The notes under the pieces: generated by a model
Told to the model about the DNA's origin: nothing
The model's input: only the letters and a program-made list of their open reading frames with translations
Database searches by the model: none
Assembly (NCBI GenBank): GCA_003281385.1
Contig: QCCE01000001.1
Location: 124,001-188,000 of the forward strand
Direction: 5' to 3'
DNA length: 64,000 bases
From: Prochlorococcus sp. AG-347-K17
GTDB lineage: Bacteria > Cyanobacteriota > Cyanobacteriia > PCC-6307 > Cyanobiaceae
Position numbers and translations under genes: made by a program
Shown here: in pieces, positions 17,553-26,586 of the stretch
Position numbering within the stretch: position 1 is the stretch's first letter
Layout of the letters: the number at the start of each line of letters is the position of its first letter

Positions 17553-19718
17553 GTGGAAGGACAAAATAAGTCGATCACGTTTGACGGACGAGAGATACGA
17601 CTAACTACAGGACTATATGCTCCTCAAGCAAATGGATCAGTAATGATTGAATGTGGAGACACATCTTTATTAGTTACAGCGACAAAAACTGCTAAAAAGG
17701 AAGTTGCTGACTTCCTACCTCTAATATGTGATTATGAGGAAAAACTATATGCTGCGGGAAGAATTCCAGGTGGTTTCATGAGAAGAGAAGGTCGTCCTCC
17801 GGAAAGGGCCACTCTAATCTCGAGATTAATTGATAGACCAATGAGGCCTCTGTTCCCTTCATGGATGAGAGATGAAATCCAAATTGTTGCATCTTGCCTT
17901 TCTCTTGATGAAAGGGTACCTGCTGACGTATTAGCTGTTACTGGAGCATCAATAGCAACTCTTATTGGAGAAATACCTTTCTATGGCCCAATGGCTGCAG
18001 TTAGAGTCGGACTTATAGGAGATGATTTCATTTTAAATCCAAGCTATAGAGAAATAGAGAAAGGGGATCTAGATATAGTTGTAGCTGGTTCACCCGATGG
18101 TATTGTAATGATCGAGGCGGGAGCTAACCAACTATCTGAGCAAGATACAATCGAAGCAATTGATTTTGGTTATGAAGCAGTTACTGAGCTTATTAAGTCT
18201 CAAGAAGATTTACTAAAAGAATTAGGAATAAAGCAGATTAAGCCATCGAATCCTGAAGAGGATGCAACATTACCAACCTACTTAGAAAAGAATTGTACAA
18301 AATCAATAGAGCTGGTTTTGAAAAAATTTGATCAGTCAAAAGATGAAAGGGATCTTGAACTGGAAAAAATAAAGCTTGATGCTCAAGAAAAAATCGAATC
18401 TTTAAAAGATGACAATCAAGTGAAAGTCCTAACCTCGGAAAACGAAAAATTAATTCATTCAGACTTTAAAAAACTTACTAAGAAATTAATGAGGTCGCAA
18501 ATCATTAATGATGGGAAAAGGGTAGATGGGAGAGAGCTTGATGAGGTTAGAAAAATTACTGCATCAGCTGGAATTCTTCCTAAGAGAGTTCATGGATCTG
18601 CATTATTCCAAAGGGGATTAACTCAAGTTCTATCCACGACTACTCTCGGTACTCCGAGTGATGCCCAAGAAATGGATGATTTAAATCCAAGTACAGAGAA
18701 AACATATCTGCATCACTATAATTTTCCACCATATTCAGTTGGCGAAACAAGACCAATGAGGACACCGGGAAGAAGAGAAATTGGTCATGGAGCATTAGCA
18801 GAAAGAGCCATAATTCCTGTACTACCTGGGAAGGAGACGTTCCCTTATGTACTTAGAGTGGTAAGTGAAGTCTTAAGTTCTAATGGATCAACTTCAATGG
18901 GGTCTGTATGTGGAAGTACTCTTTCACTTTTAGATGCTGGTGTACCACTTAAAGCACCTGTTAGTGGGACTGCTATGGGACTTATAAAAGAAGGTAAAGA
19001 AGTAAGAATTCTTACAGATATTCAGGGTATAGAGGATTTTCTTGGAGATATGGATTTCAAGGTTGCTGGAACGGAAAAAGGTATAACAGCATTGCAAATG
19101 GATATGAAGATCTCAGGTTTGCCAGTTTCCGTGATCTCTGAAGCTATAAAAAAAGCTAGACCAGCAAGATTACACATATTAGAAAAAATGCAAGAAGCTA
19201 TTGATAAGCCTCAAGAATCTCTTTCTCCGCATGCTCCTCGACTTTTAAGCTTTAGGATAGATCCTGAACTAATAGGAACAGTTATTGGTCCAGGAGGAAG
19301 GACAATCAAGGGAATTACCGAAAGGACTAACACCAAAATTGATATTGAGGATGGCGGTATCGTAACTATCGCTTCTCATGATGGTGCAGCCGCAGAAGAA
19401 GCTCAAAAGATTATTGAAGGTCTTACTCGTAAAGTGCATGAGGGTGAGATCTTCTCAGGAGTTGTCACAAGGATAATACCTATCGGTGCCTTTGTAGAAA
19501 TACTTCCCGGCAAAGAGGGAATGGTTCATATTTCTCAATTATCAGAGGCAAGAGTTGAGAGAGTGGAGGACGTTGTAAGGCAAGGGGATGAAGTTACAGT
19601 TAGAGTTAGAGAAATTGATAGCCGAGGCAGAATCAACCTTACTTTGAGAGGTGTGGCGCAAAATGGGGGGATGTCTTATCCAGAACCAACTCCTACTCCT
19701 GTGGCTCCTTTAAATTAA
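17553..19718 (+). CDS. pnp: Polyribonucleotide nucleotidyltransferase (PNPase)
   Basis: A 721-residue 3'-to-5' phosphorolytic exoribonuclease and RNA-tailing enzyme. Two RNase PH domains are separated by a helical linker. The second begins near [14 protein letters not shown] (about 325). A KH domain has [14 protein letters not shown] near 578-591, and an S1 domain runs from [17 protein letters not shown] near 631 to about 695. Start is GTG. The upstream gap of 186 bases probably holds the promoter and leader, but no clean promoter was recognised. Its 3' end overlaps the convergent cysQ by 26 bases. Confidence 0.97.
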   Translation: MEGQNKSITFDGREIRLTTGLYAPQANGSVMIECGDTSLLVTATKTAKKEVADFLPLICDYEEKLYAAGRIPGGFMRREGRPPERATLISRLIDRPMRPLFPSWMRDEIQIVASCLSLDERVPADVLAVTGASIATLIGEIPFYGPMAAVRVGLIGDDFILNPSYREIEKGDLDIVVAGSPDGIVMIEAGANQLSEQDTIEAIDFGYEAVTELIKSQEDLLKELGIKQIKPSNPEEDATLPTYLEKNCTKSIELVLKKFDQSKDERDLELEKIKLDAQEKIESLKDDNQVKVLTSENEKLIHSDFKKLTKKLMRSQIINDGKRVDGRELDEVRKITASAGILPKRVHGSALFQRGLTQVLSTTTLGTPSDAQEMDDLNPSTEKTYLHHYNFPPYSVGETRPMRTPGRREIGHGALAERAIIPVLPGKETFPYVLRVVSEVLSSNGSTSMGSVCGSTLSLLDAGVPLKAPVSGTAMGLIKEGKEVRILTDIQGIEDFLGDMDFKVAGTEKGITALQMDMKISGLPVSVISEAIKKARPARLHILEKMQEAIDKPQESLSPHAPRLLSFRIDPELIGTVIGPGGRTIKGITERTNTKIDIEDGGIVTIASHDGAAAEEAQKIIEGLTRKVHEGEIFSGVVTRIIPIGAFVEILPGKEGMVHISQLSEARVERVEDVVRQGDEVTVRVREIDSRGRINLTLRGVAQNGGMSYPEPTPTPVAPLN

Positions 19719-20622
19719 GAGAATTAAGCAAAAATTCATCTTTTTCAATAATTTCCCTAATTTGATTACAAATAATTTCATGTGTTTTTTTATCACTTGA
19801 AGCAATAATTAAACCTTTTTGATCGAAGTTGGTTTGATTATAAATAAGTTCCTCATTATTTAAGTTTGTAATGGCGCCACCTGCAGCTTTTAAAATTACT
19901 TCAGGTGCAGCAAAATCCCAATCTTTAGGGCAACTTTTCATAGGTAAACTTAAACATATATAAATATCATTTTCCCCTCTAAGTATGGATGCAATTTTAC
20001 AGCCAATACTTCCCATAATTGATACTTTTTTAAAATTTATTTTCTGAATTAAATTCTTTAAAGTTTGATTTCTATGATTTTTACTTGTTGCTAAGATCAT
20101 TTCTTTTAAGATTTTATTTCTCGATATTTTCGTTTCAATTCTTGTTCCATTTCTATTCTCTCCCCATACTTTGTCGCCATAGGCAAACCATAATTCATTC
20201 CTTTCTGGGATTAAAACAATTCCTAAACAAGGTTCTTTCTTATAATTTAGAGCCAAATGCATAGCATAATTTTCTGTGCCTTGTATAAAATCCTTAGTTC
20301 CATCAAGAGGATCAAGAATCCAAACCCAGTCAGAATTGATATCAAAATTTTCTGAGGATATTTTTACATTTTCCTCGCTCAAGATTTCCCAATCAACACC
20401 AATATATTTTTTATTTAAATTTTCTATTATTTTTTCATTAACCTTTAAATCTGCTAATGTAACGGGGTCATCAATATTGTCATTCTTAAGAATATTGCTT
20501 TTATTATTCGAATCTTTTAATATTTGGGCATAATAAATTAAAATTTCAGAAGCTTCCCAACTTAAAATCCTTAAATCATCTATAAGTTTTTCAATTTCAA
20601 TTCCAGAGGGTAATTTAATCAC
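19693..20622 (-). CDS. cysQ: CysQ-like 3'(2'),5'-bisphosphate nucleotidase (inositol monophosphatase family)
   Basis: A 309-residue magnesium-dependent phosphatase that removes the 3'-phosphate from PAP produced by sulfate assimilation. Metal-binding motifs of the FIG superfamily are present: EE in WEILSEEN near 78-85, DPLDGTKDF near 103-111, and [15 protein letters not shown] near 236-250. Start is GTG. Its 5' end is only three bases from the divergent rsmI start, and its 3' end overlaps pnp. A general inositol phosphatase is the alternative, but the sequence pattern favours CysQ. Confidence 0.88.
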   Translation of the reverse strand: MIKLPSGIEIEKLIDDLRILSWEASEILIYYAQILKDSNNKSNILKNDNIDDPVTLADLKVNEKIIENLNKKYIGVDWEILSEENVKISSENFDINSDWVWILDPLDGTKDFIQGTENYAMHLALNYKKEPCLGIVLIPERNELWFAYGDKVWGENRNGTRIETKISRNKILKEMILATSKNHRNQTLKNLIQKINFKKVSIMGSIGCKIASILRGENDIYICLSLPMKSCPKDWDFAAPEVILKAAGGAITNLNNEELIYNQTNFDQKGLIIASSDKKTHEIICNQIREIIEKDEFLLNSLNLKEPQE

Positions 20623-20625
20623 TAA

Positions 20626-21498
20626 ATGAATATTAATTATTTATCCTCTCATGAAAATCAAGAACCAGTAAATGGAGTTTTATATATTGTTGGAACTCCT
20701 ATTGGCAATCTGAGAGATATTTCCTTCAGAGCTTTAACCATTCTTAAAAATGTTTATTTAATAGCTTGTGAAGATACCAGACTAACTAGAAAAATAATGA
20801 GCAAATATAAATTATCTAATCATTTAATAAGCTTCAATAAAAATAATTCACTAAAAAAAATACCTAAGATAATTGAGATGCTCAAATCAGATAAGTCTGT
20901 AGCTTTAGTTAGTGATGCAGGATTACCAAGTATTTGCGATCCCGGAGAGGATCTCATTAAGGAAGCAAGATTAAATGGAATTAATATAATTTGCATCCCA
21001 GGTCCTTGTGCAGCTTTAGCTGCACTTGTTTCAAGTGGTCTTCCTTCGTCCAAATTTACATTTGAAGGTTTTCTCCCCAAAAAAAAAAGTGAAAGAAAAA
21101 AAATTCTTATAGATATCCACAATAATGAGAAGACAACAATCTTATTTGAATCGCCAAAGCGTCTCAAAAGATTATTAAATGAATTAAAAGAGTGTTTAGG
21201 TGGCGACAGAGAAATACAGGTTTCTAGAGAATTAACAAAGAAATTTGAAGAACATATTGGAAACAACATTAATGAGGTAATTGATTATTTTAGCGAGAAA
21301 GAAGTTTTAGGAGAAATTACAATTGTAATAAAAGGGATAGACAAAAAAAATTTACAAACCTCATTCAATGAGATTGAATTAAAAAAAGAACTTCATGGTT
21401 TAATTGATGCTGGTCTAAACTTATCAGAAGCATCTAAATACTTAGCCAAAAAAAATAATCTCAAAAAAAGATTAATTTATAATACTTTCATACAGTAA
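20626..21498 (+). CDS. rsmI: 16S rRNA (cytidine-1402 2'-O) methyltransferase
   Basis: A 290-residue SAM-dependent methyltransferase of the tetrapyrrole-methylase fold that modifies C1402 of 16S rRNA. Family motifs: LYIVGTPIGNLRDISFRA near 19-36, ACEDTRLTRK near 47-56, and SDAGLPSICDPGEDL near 94-108. KKKSERKK near 150 is the loop before the C-terminal half. ATG start. It is divergent from cysQ with a three-base gap, so its promoter must lie within cysQ coding sequence. Confidence 0.94.
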   Translation: MNINYLSSHENQEPVNGVLYIVGTPIGNLRDISFRALTILKNVYLIACEDTRLTRKIMSKYKLSNHLISFNKNNSLKKIPKIIEMLKSDKSVALVSDAGLPSICDPGEDLIKEARLNGINIICIPGPCAALAALVSSGLPSSKFTFEGFLPKKKSERKKILIDIHNNEKTTILFESPKRLKRLLNELKECLGGDREIQVSRELTKKFEEHIGNNINEVIDYFSEKEVLGEITIVIKGIDKKNLQTSFNEIELKKELHGLIDAGLNLSEASKYLAKKNNLKKRLIYNTFIQ

Positions 21499-21517
21499 AT
21501 AAATTTAAATTAAAACA

Positions 21518-21736
21518 ATGACATTTCTAGTAAAAAAATTATTTTTTATATTTTTGTTTAATTGTTCTTTATTCTTGATTTTAATAGTTGGGTTACAAAA
21601 CAGTTCAAATAAAAAAGAGGTAAACCTAATTATTAACGAAACGGTTAATTTGCCAATAGGTTTTATTGTAGGGGTAACTTTTTTAAGCGGTTCTATTACA
21701 GGAAGCCTAATATCATTAAACTTTAGAGATAAATAA
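21518..21736 (+). CDS. LapA-domain-like small membrane protein
   Basis: A 72-residue protein with two hydrophobic helices (about 8-26 and 45-66) connected by a short polar strand, the layout of the LapA/DUF1049 family. VGLQNSSNKKEVNLIINETVN at the loop and LPIGFIVGVTFLSGSITGSL at helix 2 fit that family. It follows rsmI by 20 bases on the same strand. Its role is unknown; in enteric bacteria LapA is linked to LPS assembly. Family call from pattern only. Confidence 0.65.
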   Translation: MTFLVKKLFFIFLFNCSLFLILIVGLQNSSNKKEVNLIINETVNLPIGFIVGVTFLSGSITGSLISLNFRDK

Positions 21737-21745
21737 AATTAATTA

Positions 21746-22459
21746 CTAAAGCGCAATTAATTGATTATCAGAAACTATTCTAGTTATACCTCGAGATTGT
21801 AGTAAAGGAGCTACAATCCTAAAAACGTCTGTATTGGGGACTTTTATTACTTTTTGCTCTTTATTACAAGCTATTTTTGCTTTTTTCTTATCCAAAAATA
21901 TTTGAATAGTTTTTCTATTTAATTCATCATCTGAGAGAAAATCCCAACTCGGATAATCTTTTAAGTATTTAATTTCTAATTCAATTTTTTTATCAACAAC
22001 CATATAAACAACATCAGGGAAGTTAACTTGCGATATAGGAGTTGATGATAAATCTTTTTGTTGCATATTATCTATTTCACAATCCAAGGGAGGGATTTCA
22101 AAAAATGAGTTAGAAGTTATCTCATCATCATTTATTAAATTAGAAACAGATTTTTCTATAAAATTATCTTCTTTAAACTTAAATTCTTTATCGTTTTTAA
22201 ATATAGTATCTCCCATTTTTGAGTATTTTTCTTGATTATCCTTAAGTATCTCTTTATATTTTTTTTCTCCGAGAATTTTCTTTAAATTTCTGCTTATTGT
22301 TAAATTTGTACAGGTAAAGATATTTGATAATTCATCAACTGTTTTTCCTTGAATAAAACTTTGAGTAATTTCTTCTTTTTGTTTTTCAGTTAGTCTTTTA
22401 GCCAAAATTAAAGAGTGTTTTTTGTATTTTATTAAGAGATAGAAGATCTGGAATTTCAA
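21746..22459 (-). CDS. Putative helix-turn-helix protein, cyanobacterial
   Basis: A 237-codon frame. Residues 20-65 (AKRLTEKQKEEITQSFIQG, then TVDELSNIFTCTNLTISRNL) read as a helix-turn-helix like those in resolvase or sigma-type domains. The middle is acidic and low in structure, and the C-terminal part (about 180-237) has a compact hydrophobic pattern ending in RGITRIVSDNQL. The first 18 residues look unrelated to the rest, and a TTG at 22405 giving a start of MAKRLTEKQ is a reasonable alternative. It is the last gene before the tRNA-Arg. Regulatory role is an inference. Confidence 0.7.
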   Translation of the reverse strand: MKFQIFYLLIKYKKHSLILAKRLTEKQKEEITQSFIQGKTVDELSNIFTCTNLTISRNLKKILGEKKYKEILKDNQEKYSKMGDTIFKNDKEFKFKEDNFIEKSVSNLINDDEITSNSFFEIPPLDCEIDNMQQKDLSSTPISQVNFPDVVYMVVDKKIELEIKYLKDYPSWDFLSDDELNRKTIQIFLDKKKAKIACNKEQKVIKVPNTDVFRIVAPLLQSRGITRIVSDNQLIAL

Positions 22460-22505
22460 AAAATATCATTTAAATAAAAAATAATATTTAAAAAAATAAT
22501 AGCTA

Positions 22506-22534
22506 TTGTGAAGACTAATGATCTCACATATAAT
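22506..22534 (+). promoter_or_regulatory. Sigma70-type promoter of tRNA-Arg
   Basis: TTGTGA at 22506-22511 and a perfect TATAAT at 22529-22534 are separated by 17 bases. The -10 box ends eight bases before the mature tRNA 5' end, so transcription would start at or just before the tRNA. Confidence 0.65.
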
Positions 22535-22542
22535 AGCAAAAT

Positions 22543-22616
<74 letters not shown>

Positions 22617-22700
22617 TAAGTTTAAAATTTACTACATTGCCAAATTCATACATATTATTTCAATAAATAGATCTTAATAGTATCTCAACATTTTAATATT

Positions 22701-24017
22701 TTGGAAACAAATCATTCAGAAAATATCCCAATCAATACTAATAAAATAGGACAATTATCCTTTAATTTAGGAGTATTTTTTCTATCCACTGCACTTCCCA
22801 TAAGTGGCATATTCTTAATAGTTTCTATTTTTATATCTTTTGTAGAGACAAAATTTCAATTACTTAATGATAAATGGAATTTAATTATTCTTTTCATAGG
22901 GGGATTATTTATATTTAATTCTTTAAGATTCAATTTCTTAGATTTCAACTCTTTACCGGAAATTGAGAGAACAGTTTCAACATTAGATTTATTTAATTGG
23001 ATTCCTCTTTTTATACTCTTTACAAGTTCCCAGTATTACCTGAGAAACGAATCGCAAAGACTAATATTTTCCAGATATCTTATATCAGGAACTATACCGG
23101 TTCTTATTAGTTGCATCCTGCAATATCGATTTAAAATATATGGACCTTTTAAGACTCTATATGGTTTGATAGTAATTTTTAATAAAGATTTAGGAGTTGA
23201 TGAAGGCGTTTCAGGTTTATTTAGTAATCCAAATTATACCGGGATGTGGTTATCAATAACATTGCCGATTTTATTGCTATTAATTATTCAGAAAAAGAGA
23301 TTAAACTTAAAAAAGATTATCTTAGTTTTAGTCCTAATTTTTCTGATATATTCAATATTTTTAACCTTATCAAGAAATGCTCTTGCTAGTTTATTAAGCA
23401 CTTTTTTAATTATATTTGGAATCAAGAAAATTTTATTATTGAGTTTTTTAATTTTTTTTATTTATCTTTCTTTTGGAATATTAGATACATTTATAAATCT
23501 ACGAGATTTGAATTTGATTGGAGAATTCCAAATCCAAAATTTAATTAATAAATTAAGTATGAATAATATTTCAAACTTCTCAGAATTTACCCGTATAAAA
23601 ATATGGCTAAATACTTTAAAGTTAATAGTCCAGAAACCAATATTTGGCTTTGGAGCATCTACATTCCCAATTGTTTTTTATAATTCAACAAATTTGAAAA
23701 TGCAACATAGTCATAATATGCCATTGCAATTAGCTTATGATTATGGATTACCAATATCCCTTTTGTTAACATCTTTTATTGCTTTTCTCTTTTTAAAAAG
23801 TTTCTATAATATTTTTCAAACTAGAAATCTAAATAATCAATTTCTATTTAATAGATGCTGGTTGGCTTCATGCGTGGTAGCTATTTTAAGTCATATATAT
23901 GACATAACTTATTATGATGGGAAAATAAGTATCCTTATTTGGATTTTCATTGCTGGTTTAAAATGCATAAACGATGAATGTAATTTTTTAAAAATTAAAT
24001 CCAATCATACAAAATAA
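22701..24017 (+). CDS. O-antigen ligase family (Wzy/WaaL-like) membrane protein
   Basis: A 438-residue inner-membrane protein with about ten to twelve helices. Family features are SGLFSNPNYTGMWLSITLP near 172-190 on a membrane edge, TLSRNALASLLSTF near 222-235, and a periplasmic loop ending with FGFGASTFPIVFY and QHSHNMPLQLAYDYG near 334-352, where the conserved catalytic histidine of ligases is expected. It could ligate O-chain to lipid A core or polymerise repeat units. It is the first island gene after tRNA-Arg. The start appears to be TTG. Confidence 0.85.
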   Translation: METNHSENIPINTNKIGQLSFNLGVFFLSTALPISGIFLIVSIFISFVETKFQLLNDKWNLIILFIGGLFIFNSLRFNFLDFNSLPEIERTVSTLDLFNWIPLFILFTSSQYYLRNESQRLIFSRYLISGTIPVLISCILQYRFKIYGPFKTLYGLIVIFNKDLGVDEGVSGLFSNPNYTGMWLSITLPILLLLIIQKKRLNLKKIILVLVLIFLIYSIFLTLSRNALASLLSTFLIIFGIKKILLLSFLIFFIYLSFGILDTFINLRDLNLIGEFQIQNLINKLSMNNISNFSEFTRIKIWLNTLKLIVQKPIFGFGASTFPIVFYNSTNLKMQHSHNMPLQLAYDYGLPISLLLTSFIAFLFLKSFYNIFQTRNLNNQFLFNRCWLASCVVAILSHIYDITYYDGKISILIWIFIAGLKCINDECNFLKIKSNHTK

Positions 24018-24121
24018 ATTTGGGGATAAATACTATTTTAATAACCAACTTTAATGTAGTAAACAGCTTTTTCTGATATTATGTTATTCGCTGCTTTTAC
24101 AACTTTTGAAATTTTTAAGTG

Positions 24122-25519
24122 ATGGATATTAAAAATATTTGCTGTATTGGAGCAGGATACGTGGGGGGTCCAACAATGGCAATAATTGCCAAATATTGTC
24201 CAGATATACAAATTAATGTGGTAGATATAAACCCAGATAGAATCTCTCAATGGAATGCAAGTGAACTTAAAGATCTTCCAATTTATGAACCTGGACTAAA
24301 AGAAATAGTTGAAAAATGCAGAGGTAAAAATCTTCATTTTTCAACTGAAATGAAAAAAAATATTTCTGCAGCTGATTTAATCTTTATTTCAGTAAATACC
24401 CCAACAAAAACTAAAGGGATAGGATCTGGCCAAGCAATTGATCTCAAATATGTCGAAGCCTCTTCCAGAGAAATATCAAAATACTCAAAAGGCCATACAA
24501 TAGTAGTCGAAAAAAGTACTTTACCAGTTAAGACAGCTCAAACAATTAAAGCGATACTTGATGCAGCACAAAAAGACAAGAGTAATTTAGAGAATAAGAA
24601 GACCTTTTCTGTCCTTTCTAACCCAGAGTTTTTAGCAGAAGGGACTGCTATTAAAGATTTAGAAAATCCTGATAGAGTTTTAATAGGAGGAGATGATGAT
24701 GATGCAATAAATGACTTAGTAAATATATATTCCAAATGGATAGAAAAAGATAAAGTTTTAAGAACAGATTTATGGAGTTCAGAACTCTCTAAACTAATCT
24801 CAAATGCTTTTTTAGCGCAAAGAATAAGTTCAATAAATACCATCTCTGCTTTATGTGAGGCCACTGGAGCGAAAATAAAAGATGTTTCACTCGCTGTTGG
24901 TATGGATCGAAGAATAGGAAGATATTTTTTAAATAGTGGACCAGGATTTGGAGGAAGCTGCTTCAAAAAAGATATCTCAAACTTAGTCTATATTTCTAAT
25001 CATTATGGATTGTTTGATGTTGCTGAATATTGGCAGAAGGTTCTAGACATAAATACTTGGCAACAGAAAAGATTTGTTGAGCTTATTGTTAATAATATGT
25101 TTGGGACTATTTCTTCAAAAAAAATTGCTGTTTTGGGCTTTTCATTCAAAGCTAATACTAATGACACAAGAGAATCACCAGCAATCAATATTTGCAAAAA
25201 ACTTATAGAAGAGGGTGCTTTCCTAAAAATATACGATCCAAAAGTTAAAAAAAGCCAAATAATGAAGGATTTATCATCCATTGAGAAAGATATTGATAGC
25301 AAAAAATGGGGCTATTCTAATTCTATCTACAGTACATTTGAAAATGCTGATGCAGCATTATTCCTTACAGAATGGGGAGAGTTCGCTTCATTAAATTGGG
25401 AAAGGATTTCAAACATAATGAGACAACCCGCTTGGGTTTTTGATACGAGATCTATTGTTGATATAAATCAAGTCAGGGGGAATGGCATAAGCATTTGGCA
25501 AGTTGGTTATGGGAACTAA
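24122..25519 (+). CDS. ugd: UDP-glucose 6-dehydrogenase
   Basis: A 465-residue NAD-dependent enzyme oxidising UDP-glucose twice to UDP-glucuronate. The Rossmann motif GAGYVGGPT is at 10-18, and the catalytic cysteine C280 lies in GPGFGGSCFKKD. NPEFLAEGTAI near 168-177 and SFKANTNDTRESPA near 340 are further family signatures. The overall pattern is the longer Ugd type shared with eukaryotes. ATG at 24122 is preferred over a GTG three bases earlier. The next gene can convert the product to UDP-galacturonate. Confidence 0.95.
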   Translation: MDIKNICCIGAGYVGGPTMAIIAKYCPDIQINVVDINPDRISQWNASELKDLPIYEPGLKEIVEKCRGKNLHFSTEMKKNISAADLIFISVNTPTKTKGIGSGQAIDLKYVEASSREISKYSKGHTIVVEKSTLPVKTAQTIKAILDAAQKDKSNLENKKTFSVLSNPEFLAEGTAIKDLENPDRVLIGGDDDDAINDLVNIYSKWIEKDKVLRTDLWSSELSKLISNAFLAQRISSINTISALCEATGAKIKDVSLAVGMDRRIGRYFLNSGPGFGGSCFKKDISNLVYISNHYGLFDVAEYWQKVLDINTWQQKRFVELIVNNMFGTISSKKIAVLGFSFKANTNDTRESPAINICKKLIEEGAFLKIYDPKVKKSQIMKDLSSIEKDIDSKKWGYSNSIYSTFENADAALFLTEWGEFASLNWERISNIMRQPAWVFDTRSIVDINQVRGNGISIWQVGYGN

Positions 25520-25543
25520 AAATTTATTATTATAAAAAAAATT

Positions 25544-26560
25544 ATGAAAGAGACAGTTTTTATTACAGGTGCTGCTGGATTTATTGGTTTTCATTTAATT
25601 AAGAGATTAATAAAAAATGATATAAAAATTATCGCTGTAGATAATTTAAATCCTTATTACAGCGCAAGTTTAAAACAATCTAGATTAGAAGAACTTTATA
25701 AGCTTGAAGGCAAATTTAATTTTTATAAAGGAGATATCGAAGATTATATTTTTTTAAAAAAGCTTTTTGAAAAGTATAAACCTAAAATTGTTATCAATCT
25801 CGCAGCTCAGGCCGGAGTAAGGTATTCAATGGACAATCCAACTATATTTCTCAAATCAAATATTGTTGGATTTGGTAACGTACTAGAAATTTCTAAAGAA
25901 AGCAAAGTAAATCATCTTATTTACGCAAGTAGTAGTTCAGTTTATGGGGGGAGTTATCAGCTTCCTTATTCTGAAAAAAATAAAGTAGACCATCCAGTAA
26001 GCGTATATGCGGCCAGTAAAAAATCAAATGAATTAATGGCTCATACCTACAGTCATTTATATTCACTCCCGGCTACTGGATTAAGATTTTTTACAGTTTA
26101 TGGCCCATGGGGTAGACCAGATATGTCATATTTTCTTTTCACGAAAGCTATTCTTCAGGGTAAAGCTATTGATGTTTTTAATTATGGAGATATGAAAAGA
26201 GACTTTACTTATATAGATGACATAATTGAAAGTATTGTGAGGGTGATGAAAAAAGCCCCAACAACAAATTCAGATTTTGATAGAAATAACCCTGACCCAT
26301 CTCATAGTTGGGCTCCTCACAGAATTTTCAATATAGGAAATTCAACTCCTGTTAAATTAATAGACTTTATAAAAATGATAGAAGATCTAACTGGGAAAAA
26401 GGCTTCAAAAAACTTTATGCCAATGCCAAAGGGCGATGTGCAATCAACTCTTGCCGATACGTCATTATTAGAAGAATATATAGACTTTAAACCAAAAACA
26501 TCATTAAAAGAAGGACTTAAGAAATTTTACATTTGGTATAAAAATTTTTATAAAATATAA
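25544..26560 (+). CDS. UDP-glucuronate 4-epimerase-like SDR enzyme
   Basis: A 338-residue extended short-chain dehydrogenase. NAD-binding TGAAGFIG is at 8-15, and the catalytic Y155 and K159 lie in VYAASK with the serine in ASSSSVYGG. VDNLNPYYSASLKQSRL near 32-48 and the stretch RFFTVYGPWGRPDMSYFLF are typical of CapI/GAE enzymes that interconvert UDP-glucuronate and UDP-galacturonate. Encoded 24 bases after ugd, which supplies the substrate. ATG start. It converges with the next minus-strand gene. Confidence 0.9.
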   Translation: MKETVFITGAAGFIGFHLIKRLIKNDIKIIAVDNLNPYYSASLKQSRLEELYKLEGKFNFYKGDIEDYIFLKKLFEKYKPKIVINLAAQAGVRYSMDNPTIFLKSNIVGFGNVLEISKESKVNHLIYASSSSVYGGSYQLPYSEKNKVDHPVSVYAASKKSNELMAHTYSHLYSLPATGLRFFTVYGPWGRPDMSYFLFTKAILQGKAIDVFNYGDMKRDFTYIDDIIESIVRVMKKAPTTNSDFDRNNPDPSHSWAPHRIFNIGNSTPVKLIDFIKMIEDLTGKKASKNFMPMPKGDVQSTLADTSLLEEYIDFKPKTSLKEGLKKFYIWYKNFYKI

Positions 26561-26586
26561 TAATTTCAAAAAGTTAAGGAAACAAA

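Noticed and set aside
24538-24966. A 142-codon minus-strand frame in ugd
   Set aside because: Antisense to a complete UDP-glucose dehydrogenase with all catalytic residues.
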